A DNA stretch of 64,000 nt from Peptacetobacter hiranonis. Its GTDB lineage: Bacteria > Bacillota > Clostridia > Peptostreptococcales > Peptostreptococcaceae. Of the stretch, positions 1 to 8,211 are shown one piece after another. Each line of letters opens with the position of its first letter. The first letter of the stretch is position 1. The stretch spans positions 806,001 to 870,000 of the forward strand of contig NZ_CP036523.1 in the NCBI RefSeq assembly GCF_008151785.1, in the 5' to 3' direction. The notes under the pieces were generated by a model, which was not told the origin of the DNA, ran no database searches, and saw only the letters and a program-made list of their open reading frames with translations. A program made the translations under genes and the position numbers.

Positions 1-446
1 ATTTTTGACTTAGTATAAAAATTTACAAAAGTTAGAAAATACGTATTCGTTTTATAAATAACAATAAAATAACAACTTCAAAAGAAAAAATTCATTGTAG
101 GTGTGCAAGTTGTTTGTTGTAAGTTGTTGTTGGAATAGATGGAATTTTATTGGGAGATTTAAAAATATTGAAATATCAACTAAAAATCGTGATAACTTTT
201 TATGTTATATAAGTAACGAAGAATTGATGAAATTGATAGAAGTATAGATAAAAAAACTAAAAAGAAAATACAGAATAAAATTATGCAATTTTTGAAAGAT
301 TTTAAACAGTTAAAAAATGACCTTGAATTAATAATATTTATAGATTATGATATAGACATAGACAAGGAACAAAGAAAATAAATTAAAAAAATATAAAAGA
401 CAAATTAAAAAAATTAAGTTGAAGGGATTATATGGAGGTGTTCACT
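1..446. other. AT-rich upstream region with possible decayed coding remnant
   Basis: No intact gene is visible. Between about 283 and 381 on the plus strand a 32-codon open frame (starting MQFLKDFKQLKND, ending DKEQRK) follows an in-frame stop a short distance upstream. It has no convincing ribosome binding site, so it looks like the tail of a decayed gene rather than a functional one. The last 30 bases hold the ribosome binding site of the following secreted protein. Confidence 0.3.
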
Positions 447-794
447 ATGAAAAAGAAATTATCAGTATTAGTATCAGGAGTAGCATTAATGGCATTATTT
501 GCAGCACCAGTATCAGCATTAGTATCAGGAGAAGAAGAAGCAAGTAAAGTTAACTTAAGCTGCTTAGTAGGAGCAGGAGTAGAAGAAGATGTTGCAAAAG
601 CTCATTTAGTTGATGTATTAAATGTAGCAGAAGAATCAGTTGTATACGATGAAGAAGGAAACAGTGTTGATAAAAAATTCTTAAAAGATGCATACCATGT
701 ATTTAATGTTGGTGGAGAAAACGTTTTAGTACACAAAAAGACTTTAAAATTATATACTTATGACGCTAACTACAACTTAATACCTGTAAGATAA
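447..794 (+). CDS. Small secreted protein of unknown function
   Basis: A 115-residue protein with a clear N-terminal signal peptide: a KKK positive segment, a hydrophobic stretch and a probable signal peptidase I site after APVSA near residue 24. The mature part is about 90 residues, acidic at first (GEEEASK), with a single cysteine, and has no motif I recognise. I chose the ATG at 447 because GGAGGTG lies 7 bases upstream; an in-frame ATG 15 bases earlier overlaps that ribosome binding site. A hairpin terminator follows about 85 bases downstream, so it is probably monocistronic. The export prediction is good; the function is unknown. Confidence 0.75.
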   Translation: MKKKLSVLVSGVALMALFAAPVSALVSGEEEASKVNLSCLVGAGVEEDVAKAHLVDVLNVAEESVVYDEEGNSVDKKFLKDAYHVFNVGGENVLVHKKTLKLYTYDANYNLIPVR

Positions 795-877
795 TAGCAA
801 TTATAAATACGTATTATAAAAATCTAGATGAAAAGGTAATAAAGAAAATATGGGTAATGACATATCAGAGAATAAAT

Positions 878-928
878 AAAGAGATGTATATTTAAACAAA
901 TCTGTTTAAGTAAGACATCTCTTTTTTG
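878..928 (+). terminator. Rho-independent terminator
   Basis: AAGAGATGT pairs with ACATCTCTT around an AT-rich loop, followed by a run of T. It probably ends the transcript of the small secreted protein. Confidence 0.7.
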
Positions 929-1208
929 ATGGTAAAATAATAGTATTTGAAATTAGTGTGAATATAGTATATTATAGAGATAATATGAATATAGTATATA
1001 TAGAATAAAAGAATAAAATATGTTGTATATATAGCTTTTAAAAAAGTTACAATTTTTTTTCTATCAAAAATTATAATAATAAGATATAATTAAAAGGAAA
1101 AACAGTAATTGATAGAATCATGGTGAATAATACTCACCAACTCAGAGGTTAAATTAAAGTTGGTTGATTCGATACATATTTGATTACATTAAAGAAGGGA
1201 GTGATGAA
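929..1208. other. AT-rich intergenic region with two overlapping small hairpins
   Basis: The first part shows no gene. Near the end, GGTGA (1122) pairs with TCACC (1134-1138), while the overlapping CCAACT (1137-1142) can instead pair with AGTTGG (1159-1164). The two hairpins share bases and so exclude each other, just upstream of the zinc-ribbon gene at 1209. This could be a leader or an operator; I cannot assign it to a known riboswitch class. Confidence 0.3.
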
Positions 1209-1985
1209 ATGACAGATTTCTGTCCTAATTGTGGGAAAAAAGCAGATGATGGAGAAAAAGTATGTCCTGTTTGTGGTGGAAAGATAACCAGTATTTCTCA
1301 GGACAATGATGATAATAAAAAAGAAAGTGGAAAAAATAGAATAAATCTATTTAGAAATATAATTATAGGAGCAGTTTTAATATTTGCTCTATTTGTAAGT
1401 TGTACAGTGGCAGCTAGATATTTTAATGCTGGAAAAAATATAGCTAATACAGTAAACACTCAGAAGTCTGAGTTAAAGATTCTTAAAAAGCCTAGTGAGA
1501 AGCAGTATGAGGCGTCAGAAGAATCAGCTGTAGATAATGACGATGAAAAAGGAAACGATCCTGAAGGAAAAGAAGATAAAGAAACTAAAGATGAGATTAA
1601 AAATAGTGAAAATTTAGGGCTTCGGAAAAAAGATGAGTATATGAGTTTAATGTCTAAGCTAGATAAAGAGAGTAGGGAGTTAGCAGATGCTGAGCTTAAT
1701 GGAAATCAAGAGAAGCTTTTAGATTATACTAGCAAAATTTATAAAAAATATGATACTCTTTTAAATATGATTTATAGTGATATTTCAGTAGCTTTAGAAA
1801 ATGGAGAGCTAGAGGAATTGAAACAAGATGAGTTAGAGTGGATTAATAAAAAGGATGAAATGGCTTCTTACGCGGTGGGATCTGAGGATACAAGTGAATC
1901 AGATGAAAACTGGGCGTATTTTGACTCGCTTGCAACATCTACAAAGGACAGATGCTATTATTTAATACATAAATATATGCATTAG
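1209..1985 (+). CDS. Zinc-ribbon membrane protein, unknown function
   Basis: A 258-residue protein beginning with a zinc ribbon made of two CxxC pairs (CPNCG at residues 5-9, CPVCG near 20-24). A charged linker and one transmembrane helix follow at about residues 45-70. The remainder is strongly charged and probably extracytoplasmic: an acidic, low-complexity stretch (about 95-135) and then a helical C-terminal region. The start at ATG 1209 is preceded by GGAG; the TTG start 45 bases upstream has no ribosome binding site. This arrangement, zinc ribbon then helix then outer domain, is common in Firmicutes, but the role is not established. Three other short zinc-ribbon proteins lie within 7 kb. 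Confidence 0.75.
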   Translation: MTDFCPNCGKKADDGEKVCPVCGGKITSISQDNDDNKKESGKNRINLFRNIIIGAVLIFALFVSCTVAARYFNAGKNIANTVNTQKSELKILKKPSEKQYEASEESAVDNDDEKGNDPEGKEDKETKDEIKNSENLGLRKKDEYMSLMSKLDKESRELADAELNGNQEKLLDYTSKIYKKYDTLLNMIYSDISVALENGELEELKQDELEWINKKDEMASYAVGSEDTSESDENWAYFDSLATSTKDRCYYLIHKYMH

Positions 1986-2019
1986 ATAATTTGTAGAAAA
2001 AATAAATTTAAAATAATTG

Positions 2020-2054
2020 ACACCATATCGGTAAAATGATATGGTGTTTTTTAA
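2020..2054 (+). terminator. Rho-independent terminator
   Basis: ACACCATAT pairs with ATATGGTGT around a short loop and is followed by six T residues. It ends the zinc-ribbon gene upstream. Confidence 0.85.
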
Positions 2055-2136
2055 TGTATTGAAAGATAAGGAATCTTGTAATACAATATAATTTGTGGAA
2101 TTAAAAGCTTTTATAGGAAAGAAGGAGAGAAGAACA

Positions 2137-2346
2137 ATGAAATGTCAGCGTTGCGGACATCCAATGAAATTTGGAGAAGAAAAATGCAGAAAATGTGGAA
2201 CTAAAATAAAGAAAACAGAAGAATATTTAAAAATGGAAGAAGAAAGAGCAAAAAATGCTAAAAAAGATCAGATAGCTATGGTTGTTTCAGGGGCAATTTT
2301 AATGTTTGTTCTTGTATTCGGAATGTATATGCTATTTGTCAAATAA
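2137..2346 (+). CDS. Short zinc-ribbon protein with one membrane helix
   Basis: A 69-residue protein: CQRCG (residues 3-7) and CRKCG (near 18-22) form a zinc ribbon, followed by a charged helix (about residues 28-45) and one C-terminal transmembrane segment (about 47-67). The ATG at 2137 has GGAGAG upstream; an in-frame start 42 bases earlier lacks a site. It is separated by 43 bases from the next zinc-binding membrane protein and may be cotranscribed with it. The function is unknown. Confidence 0.65.
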   Translation: MKCQRCGHPMKFGEEKCRKCGTKIKKTEEYLKMEEERAKNAKKDQIAMVVSGAILMFVLVFGMYMLFVK

Positions 2347-2389
2347 ATGAAATTATAAAATTGTAAGATTGTAAGGAGAATTATTAGGT

Positions 2390-2812
2390 ATGGCAAAAAA
2401 AGTAATAATGAAGGAAGCTGGACAGTGCTCAAAATGTGGTAGAAATATAAAAAATGTAAATAGAAAATTTGATGTTCCAGCACCAAATGGATTAAAATTA
2501 AACTGCTGTTCAAAACAGTGTCACGATGATATGACAGAATATTATAAAGGATTTAAAAAACAGAGAATAGCTTTATATGCTGAGGTAGCATTTGGTTTAG
2601 CTGGTATAATAGCTATGCTTTTACAGAATGATGCATTAGCTCAGATATGTATAATGATAGATTCTATATTATTCTTAGCATTCCCATATGCTACATTTAA
2701 TCCAAAATCAAGAACTTGTTATGATGAAACTAAAAGACAGAGTAGAAGTATAGCTTTATCTTTATTATTATTCATAGCAATATGGTACTATTTCTTTGTG
2801 TTTAAAAAATAA
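2390..2812 (+). CDS. Membrane protein with N-terminal cysteine motif
   Basis: A 140-residue protein. The N-terminal part has CSKCG (about residues 13-17) and a later C-C...C cluster (NCCSKQCHDD, about 43-51), which could bind zinc. Two or three hydrophobic segments follow at about residues 60-80, 85-105 and 120-138. AAGGAG lies 11 bases before the ATG. It follows another zinc-ribbon membrane protein by 43 bases with no terminator between them, so an operon is likely. I do not recognise the family. Confidence 0.6.
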   Translation: MAKKVIMKEAGQCSKCGRNIKNVNRKFDVPAPNGLKLNCCSKQCHDDMTEYYKGFKKQRIALYAEVAFGLAGIIAMLLQNDALAQICIMIDSILFLAFPYATFNPKSRTCYDETKRQSRSIALSLLLFIAIWYYFFVFKK

Positions 2813-2901
2813 CTTGTAGCTAGACTTGGGAAAAAGATATATTAATGTGATATAATAGTATATGATAAATATAAAAATAGGGAAAGAATGGGGAAATCTT
2901 A

Positions 2902-3237
2902 ATGGAAATGGAAAAGAAAAAATGTGCTTGCTGTGGAAGTGGTAATAAGGACAGAAAGCTTTCTGCCAGAAATGACAGAGATGACCTTATTAAAAGATTA
3001 AAGAGAATAGAGGGACAGGTAAAGGGAATCCAAAATATGATTGAAGACGAGAGATATTGTATAGATATTCTTGTTCAGATATCTGCTGCTAAGGCGGCTA
3101 TAGATAGAGTAGGGAAGATAATTCTTGAAAATCATATAAAAGGATGTATTACCGAAAGTATAAAATACGAGAGCCAAGATGAGTCTGATGAGCTTATCGA
3201 GGAACTAATGAAAAATATTTATAAATTCTTAAAATAG
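2902..3237 (+). CDS. CsoR/RcnR-family metal-sensing repressor
   Basis: A 111-residue all-helical DNA-binding protein of the DUF156 (CsoR/RcnR/FrmR) family. These bind DNA as apo-tetramers and release it on Cu(I) or another ligand. The CsoR copper ligands are present with the right spacing: Cys53 (in RYCIDIL), His78 and Cys82 (NHIKGC), i.e. 25 and 4 residues apart. The family motif LKRIEGQVKGI is at residues 33-43. An N-terminal CACCG at residues 8-12 is additional to the core family and might be a second metal site. The next gene, RseC-like, starts 8 bases after the stop, so the two form an operon. No copper ATPase or chaperone gene is adjacent, so copper specificity is an inference from the ligand set only. 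Confidence 0.85.
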   Translation: MEMEKKKCACCGSGNKDRKLSARNDRDDLIKRLKRIEGQVKGIQNMIEDERYCIDILVQISAAKAAIDRVGKIILENHIKGCITESIKYESQDESDELIEELMKNIYKFLK

Positions 3238-3245
3238 GAGGACAA

Positions 3246-3683
3246 ATGAATCAGGACGGATATATAGTAGAAATAATTGACGAAGATACTGCTATGATGA
3301 GAATGATGAGAATGTCTGCCTGTGCAAAATGTGGTAAGTGTATGTCTGCATCTTCAGAATCTGAGGAGATTTTAGTTGAAGTGGATAATACTATCGGTGC
3401 TAAGGTAGGGGATCATGTCGTAGTTAGTATGGAGCATATAAATGTTATGAAAGCTACATTTTTAGTTTATGTGATACCAATGGTTCTTCTTATAGTTGGT
3501 ATAGTAGGATCATACTATGCACTTAATGCTATAGGTTTTAATGGAGCTACAGAGGTTGTTGCTGCTGTTATAGGTATTGCACTTATGGGACTTTCTTATA
3601 TATACTTAAAAATAAACGATAAAAAGTTTAAAGAGAGTAGAGAATACGTTCCTGTTGTCACAAAAATATTATTCGATTTATAG
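3246..3683 (+). CDS. RseC/MucC-like (SoxR-reducing system) membrane protein
   Basis: A 145-residue protein matching the RseC/MucC family: a short N-terminal domain with a cysteine cluster (CAKCGKC at about residues 26-32), a small beta domain (DNTIGAKVGDHVVV), two transmembrane helices at about 75-93 and 102-120, and a short basic tail. Family members include E. coli RseC, linked to SoxR reduction, and a protein of the Rnf neighbourhood. Its start lies right after the CsoR-like repressor with the site AGGAGG, so they are cotranscribed. The pairing suggests a shared redox or metal function, which is an inference. Confidence 0.8.
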   Translation: MNQDGYIVEIIDEDTAMMRMMRMSACAKCGKCMSASSESEEILVEVDNTIGAKVGDHVVVSMEHINVMKATFLVYVIPMVLLIVGIVGSYYALNAIGFNGATEVVAAVIGIALMGLSYIYLKINDKKFKESREYVPVVTKILFDL

Positions 3684-3690
3684 ATTAATA

Positions 3691-3738
3691 AAAAATGCTA
3701 CTAATTTATTAGGTTATTAATATATTAGTGGCATTTTT
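3691..3738 (+). terminator. Rho-independent terminator
   Basis: A long A-rich stem: AAAAATGC-ACTAAT pairs with ATTAGTGGCATTTTT around a 17-base loop. It ends the csoR-rseC-like operon. Confidence 0.8.
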
Positions 3739-3828
3739 ATTTGTTTATTTAACTTTACATTATAATTAAAAATTGTATAATATAATAGTGAATTTATAGA
3801 GTGAAAAATAATAGGGGAGGAACAAAAT

Positions 3829-5013
3829 TTGAATAAAAGAAAGGCAATATTCTTGATAGTACCTTTTTTAAGTATTATATTTTCTGTGGGATTGTCGAAT
3901 TTTTTTATAGAAGATAAAGATGTTAGTAAATCTGAAAATAGAGAACTTCAGCAGATGCCAGGGATTGGAGCTATAAAGGATAAGACGTTTACAAGTCTTT
4001 TTGAAACATACTATACTGACCAGTTTATGTTTAGAGATGAGCTTATAAAAGCTGATATAAAATGGCAGATGTTTACAAAAAAATCTAATATAAAAGGATT
4101 GTATCTAGCTGATGATAATTGGATAATGGGAGGCGTGGAAACAAGTGAGAAGAAAAAAGATGAGTATAAACCATTGGTTGAAAAAGTAGAAAAAATAAAT
4201 AAAATGGTTGAAGCATCTAATAAGAAAATGTACTATGTTTCACTGCCACATAAAGTTAAAACATTATACAATAAGTATCCTAAAAAATATATAAATAAAA
4301 ATTACGGGTTTGAAAATCACGAAAAGTTTTTATCTATGTTAAAGGATGATGATATAAACACTATAGATATAGGAAAATATTTTGTAGATAATTTTAGTGA
4401 AAAAACATTAGAAAAATTTTACTTTAAGACAGACCATCATTGGAATTCTTTGGGTGCATATGAAGCATTTAAGTATATAATTGAAGATTTGAATAAAACT
4501 ATGGGATTAGATGTAGATTTAAGTAAATATACATATAAAACAAGCTATATAAAAAATAAGCCGTTTTTAGGAAGTTACAATAATAATCTTTATGGAATGT
4601 TTACTAAAGATGAGGATGTACCATATGTTTATATGGATAGAAAATACAATAATAAGTACTATGAATTAAAAGATGGAAAATTTGACGAAGTAGAAGAAGA
4701 TTATATAATAGGAAATGGGATTGATGACGATGAAATATCGTATGAAAAAGCATATACTGGAAACCATTCATATTATAAAATTGTAAATAAAAATGCAAAG
4801 ACAAAAGAAAAAGTTTTAATGATAAGGGATTCATATCAGGCGCCACTTACGTGGCTGTTTTCAGATATATTTGAAGAAGTTGAGGTTGTAGATTTAAGAG
4901 CGACTGATTTGAATATTGATGATATATTAAAAATGAGTGATAGTAATATAGTAATGCTTATGTTCAACAATGGTTTTGATGTAGATGCTATATTAACTAA
5001 TAGGATAAAATAA
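3829..5013 (+). CDS. DHHW family protein (AlgX/AlgJ-like SGNH domain)
   Basis: A 394-residue membrane-anchored extracytoplasmic protein. One N-terminal transmembrane segment (about residues 6-24) is followed by a domain holding the DHHW motif (Asp202-His203-His204-Trp205), which gives the DHHW family its name. RDSY near residue 335 resembles the serine block of the AlgJ/AlgX SGNH-like fold. Such proteins work with an MBOAT acyltransferase to O-acylate an exported glycan, and the MBOAT gene follows 14 bases downstream. The start is TTG with GGGGAGG upstream. The acylated polymer is unknown here. Confidence 0.85.
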   Translation: MNKRKAIFLIVPFLSIIFSVGLSNFFIEDKDVSKSENRELQQMPGIGAIKDKTFTSLFETYYTDQFMFRDELIKADIKWQMFTKKSNIKGLYLADDNWIMGGVETSEKKKDEYKPLVEKVEKINKMVEASNKKMYYVSLPHKVKTLYNKYPKKYINKNYGFENHEKFLSMLKDDDINTIDIGKYFVDNFSEKTLEKFYFKTDHHWNSLGAYEAFKYIIEDLNKTMGLDVDLSKYTYKTSYIKNKPFLGSYNNNLYGMFTKDEDVPYVYMDRKYNNKYYELKDGKFDEVEEDYIIGNGIDDDEISYEKAYTGNHSYYKIVNKNAKTKEKVLMIRDSYQAPLTWLFSDIFEEVEVVDLRATDLNIDDILKMSDSNIVMLMFNNGFDVDAILTNRIK

Positions 5014-5027
5014 AAAAGGAGAGAAAT

Positions 5028-6446
5028 ATGGTATTTAGTAGTTTGGTTTTTTTATTTGTATTTTTACCTATAGTTCTTGTTTTATATTATTTATCGGGAA
5101 AAAAATATAGAAACTATCTGCTTTTATTGGCCAGTTTGTTCTTTTATGCGTGGGGAGAACCAACTTATGTTGTCATAATGCTGGTATCTATAGGTGCTAA
5201 TTATTTATGTGGGCTTTTAGTAGATGAAAAAAGAGCTGATAAAGTTAGGGTAACGGGCGTTGTTATCTCGGTTATTTTCAATATATGTATGTTAGGTGTA
5301 TTTAAATATAGTGGATTTTTTGTGAAAAATATCAATACAGCATTTAATACATCTCTACCTGTTCCAGAAATAGCATTGCCACTTGGAATTTCGTTCTTTA
5401 CATTCCAGGCGATGAGTTATGTTATAGATGTGTACAGAAAAGATGCGAAGGTACAGAAAAATATATTTGATTTATCACTGTATATCAGTTTATTCCCACA
5501 GCTTGTAGCAGGGCCAATAGTAAGATATCAGACTGTAGCAGATCAGATAGAAGAAAGAGAGCATAATATAATTAAATTTGGAGATGGTGTAAGAAGATTC
5601 ATAATAGGTCTTGGTAAAAAGGTTCTATTATCAAATTCGCTTGGTATGCTAGCTGATAGTGTGTTTGGAATGCAAACATATCAGCTTGCAGTAGTAAGCA
5701 CTTGGCTTGGTATACTAGCGTACTCACTTCAGATATTCTTTGATTTTAGCGGATACTCAGATATGGCTATAGGTCTAGGAAAGATGTTTGGATTTGAGTT
5801 TTTAGAGAACTTTAATTATCCATATATATCACAGTCTGCATCCGAGTTTTGGAGAAGATGGCATATATCTTTAGGAAGTTGGTTTAGAGATTATGTGTAT
5901 TTCCCACTTGGTGGAAGTAGACGTGGAAATGTTAGAACATATATAAATCTATTTATAGTATGGTTTTTAACAGGATTTTGGCATGGAGCAAGCTGGACAT
6001 TTATAGCTTGGGGACTGTATTTTGGATTGTTGATAGGAATGGAAAAATCATATCTTGGAAAACTTTTAAATAAAGTACCTAGATTTGTAAGACATATATA
6101 CTTATTACTAGTTGTAATGATAGGATGGGTATTCTTTAGAGCTGATAGTTTTAGTTACTCAATTGAATTTATAAAGAATATGTTCTTTATGGGAACAAAT
6201 GTAATTTTTGATGGTGTGGCAGCGAGCTATATAAACGATTATTGGTTCGTTTTAGTTCTATCTATGATTTTCTGTATGCCAATAGTAGATTGGTTTAGAA
6301 GAAAGATTGAAGTTGCTAACGACAAAATTTTAGAGTCAAATATTAGTTATGTTCTAAATTCGGTAGTGTTCACAGGAATTTTATTGATTGTTATATTCAA
6401 ATTGGTAAACTCAACATATAATCCATTCTTATACTTTAGATTCTAA
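5028..6446 (+). CDS. MBOAT family O-acyltransferase (AlgI/DltB-like)
   Basis: A 472-residue polytopic membrane protein of the MBOAT superfamily, closest in layout to AlgI. It moves acyl groups across the membrane for transfer to surface polysaccharide. Around ten hydrophobic segments are visible. The family signature runs through SQSASEFWRRWHISLGSWFRD (about residues 282-302), and the conserved catalytic histidine is His319 in FWHGASW. It is the second gene of a two-gene unit with the DHHW protein, and a strong terminator follows, so the pair forms a minimal acylation module. The normal AlgI length is about 460-520 residues, so it is complete. Confidence 0.9.
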   Translation: MVFSSLVFLFVFLPIVLVLYYLSGKKYRNYLLLLASLFFYAWGEPTYVVIMLVSIGANYLCGLLVDEKRADKVRVTGVVISVIFNICMLGVFKYSGFFVKNINTAFNTSLPVPEIALPLGISFFTFQAMSYVIDVYRKDAKVQKNIFDLSLYISLFPQLVAGPIVRYQTVADQIEEREHNIIKFGDGVRRFIIGLGKKVLLSNSLGMLADSVFGMQTYQLAVVSTWLGILAYSLQIFFDFSGYSDMAIGLGKMFGFEFLENFNYPYISQSASEFWRRWHISLGSWFRDYVYFPLGGSRRGNVRTYINLFIVWFLTGFWHGASWTFIAWGLYFGLLIGMEKSYLGKLLNKVPRFVRHIYLLLVVMIGWVFFRADSFSYSIEFIKNMFFMGTNVIFDGVAASYINDYWFVLVLSMIFCMPIVDWFRRKIEVANDKILESNISYVLNSVVFTGILLIVIFKLVNSTYNPFLYFRF

Positions 6447-6477
6447 AAGTACAGTTATAACTTTATTATTATAAAAT

Positions 6478-6518
6478 AAAAGGCTGTTGCAATTAAATTT
6501 TGCAGCAGCCTTTTTTAT
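6478..6518 (+). terminator. Rho-independent terminator
   Basis: AAAAGGCTGTTGCA pairs with TGCAGCAGCCTTTT and is followed by T residues. It ends the DHHW/MBOAT operon and separates it from the HUH transposase. Confidence 0.85.
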
Positions 6519-6558
6519 TCCTAAGGAAATTATAATAATTTAAAACTGTGGAAAACTT

Positions 6559-7833
6559 ATGTACAATAGTAATATGAATGTATTGAAAAAACAAAAAGAT
6601 GAAAAAATCATTAAGAAAATATTAAAAAATCACTTTGAAGAATTCAAACTAAAATATTGGAATAAAGTTAGAAGAGAAATGAGGGATCAGATAGAAAATA
6701 CTGTAATAAAGGCTTTAAATTGTGGAAATATAGAAAAAGGATATATAAAACATAAATGTATAGACTGTGGAGAGGAGTATATTCAAGGGTTCACTTGTAA
6801 AAGTAAGTTTTGCACAAAGTGTGGAAGAAAATATTCTATGGAATGGGCAGAAAAACAGGTAGAAAATATTCTTGATGTTTCTCATAGACATGCAGTTTTC
6901 ACAATTCCAGAGGAGTTAAGAGTCTATTTCTACAGAAAGCGAGAGCTTTTAAAAGATTTACAAGATGCTACATATAAGGTATTAGATAGTTTTCATAAAA
7001 AGAAAACAAATGGAGATTATGAATTAGGGGTAATTGCTGTAGTACACACTTTTGGTGGAGATTTAAAATGGAATCCTCACATACATGCCTTATACACCGA
7101 AGGTGGAATAGATAGAAATAATAAGTGGTTTAAAAAATTAGATTTCATACCGTATACATATATGAAAAAAGTATGGCGAAAGTTGGTACTAGATATAATA
7201 AAAAACAACTTTAGAGATAGAAAAACTAGAAATTTGATAAATAAGTTATATAAGAAAGAATTCTATGTAAATGCAGAAAGACGTTTAACTAATATAAAAC
7301 AGGCAACTCAATATATAGGTAGATATTTGGCTAGACCAGCTATCGCTGAGTATAGAATAATTAATTACGATGGGAAAAATGTAACTTACTGGTATGAAAA
7401 CAAAAAACCTAAGGGAAAAAGAGAAATAACTGTAAATGTATTAGAATTTATAGGTAAAATAACCCAACATATTCACCCGAAGGGTTTTAGAGTTGCAAGA
7501 AGATACGGTCTATATTCAAGAGTAAAAAATAAATTAAGCATAGAAATATTGAAATTATATAATTTTATGAGACACAGAAATATATCTAAGCTGATAAAAA
7601 AGAAGAATACAGTAAAGAAAAATTTTAAAGATAGATTGATAGAATCATTTGGAGTAAATCCTTATATTTGTAAAAAGTGTGGAAAAGACATGATTCTATG
7701 GGAAATATGGCATTATAAATATGGATTAATATATAATGTACTAGATAAATCAAATTATAAAAGAATAATCTACGAAGAAATTATAGAAAAAGAAATTTCT
7801 TTGAATACAACAACACAAAAAGAATTATTTTAA
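6559..7833 (+). CDS. IS91-type HUH (Y2) transposase
   Basis: A 424-residue transposase of the IS91 class, which moves by rolling-circle-like replication. An N-terminal zinc-binding region has cysteines at 67, 70, 80, 85 and 88 (HKCIDC ... TCKSKFCTKC). The HUH motif is NPHIH at residues 172-176, and the two catalytic tyrosines are Tyr252 and Tyr256 in QYIGRYLAR, four residues apart as in IS91. A second zinc knuckle (CKKCG) lies near residue 376. All catalytic residues are present, so the protein looks active. No terminal inverted repeats are expected for this class, and I could not define the ends with certainty. Confidence 0.85.
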   Translation: MYNSNMNVLKKQKDEKIIKKILKNHFEEFKLKYWNKVRREMRDQIENTVIKALNCGNIEKGYIKHKCIDCGEEYIQGFTCKSKFCTKCGRKYSMEWAEKQVENILDVSHRHAVFTIPEELRVYFYRKRELLKDLQDATYKVLDSFHKKKTNGDYELGVIAVVHTFGGDLKWNPHIHALYTEGGIDRNNKWFKKLDFIPYTYMKKVWRKLVLDIIKNNFRDRKTRNLINKLYKKEFYVNAERRLTNIKQATQYIGRYLARPAIAEYRIINYDGKNVTYWYENKKPKGKREITVNVLEFIGKITQHIHPKGFRVARRYGLYSRVKNKLSIEILKLYNFMRHRNISKLIKKKNTVKKNFKDRLIESFGVNPYICKKCGKDMILWEIWHYKYGLIYNVLDKSNYKRIIYEEIIEKEISLNTTTQKELF

Positions 7834-7839
7834 AAGTCT

Positions 7840-7862
7840 ATTAAATAGGCTAGCTTTGCTAT
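7840..7862 (+). other. Small hairpins possibly marking the 3' end of the HUH element
   Basis: Just after the transposase stop, CTATTAAATAG is a short palindrome and TAGC-TTT-GCTA forms a three-base-loop hairpin. IS91-class elements carry their replication origin with a subterminal hairpin at the 3' end, so this is a candidate. The exact boundary cannot be proven from one copy. Confidence 0.25.
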
Positions 7863-7920
7863 ACTCAAATATAAATAATAGTGTATAATTAGTGTAATTA
7901 AAATTATTAGGAGAAATAGT

Positions 7921-8148
7921 ATGCTAAAAGAATTAGAAGAAATGAGTAAAGGACAAAAGTTATACAATTATGAATGTAAGTCTTGTGGATTTGAAAAAGG
8001 AGTACCAGAATTTATATTAGAAGAACTAAGACAAGATGCATTCTTTTCATTGGGAGCGATAGCTTCGCTAAATGAAAAAAATATGCCAGAATTAATTTGT
8101 CCTAATTGTGGAGCTAAATTTGAATACAAAAAAACTGACGACCGTTAG
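7921..8148 (+). CDS. Small zinc-ribbon protein
   Basis: A 75-residue soluble protein with two CxxC knuckles (CKSCG near residues 20-24, CPNCG near 60-64) separated by a helical segment, a typical single zinc ribbon. A good site (AGGAG) lies 7 bases before the ATG. It stands alone between the transposase and a bidirectional terminator. Its function is unknown. Confidence 0.65.
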   Translation: MLKELEEMSKGQKLYNYECKSCGFEKGVPEFILEELRQDAFFSLGAIASLNEKNMPELICPNCGAKFEYKKTDDR

Positions 8149-8210
8149 GTGTCAGTTAAAGGTACTGTCACAAGAACACCTTTTAAAGGTGTTCTGTGGC
8201 AGTATTTTTT
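8133..8210. terminator. Bidirectional terminator between convergent genes
   Basis: Two stems: ACTGAC/GTCAGT overlapping the zinc-ribbon stop codon, and a stronger stem (ACTGTCACAAGAACACC with GGTGTTCTGTGGCAGT) from about 8164 followed by T residues. It sits between a plus-strand gene and the minus-strand ThrE genes and could end both transcripts. Confidence 0.75.
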
Positions 8211-8211
8211 A

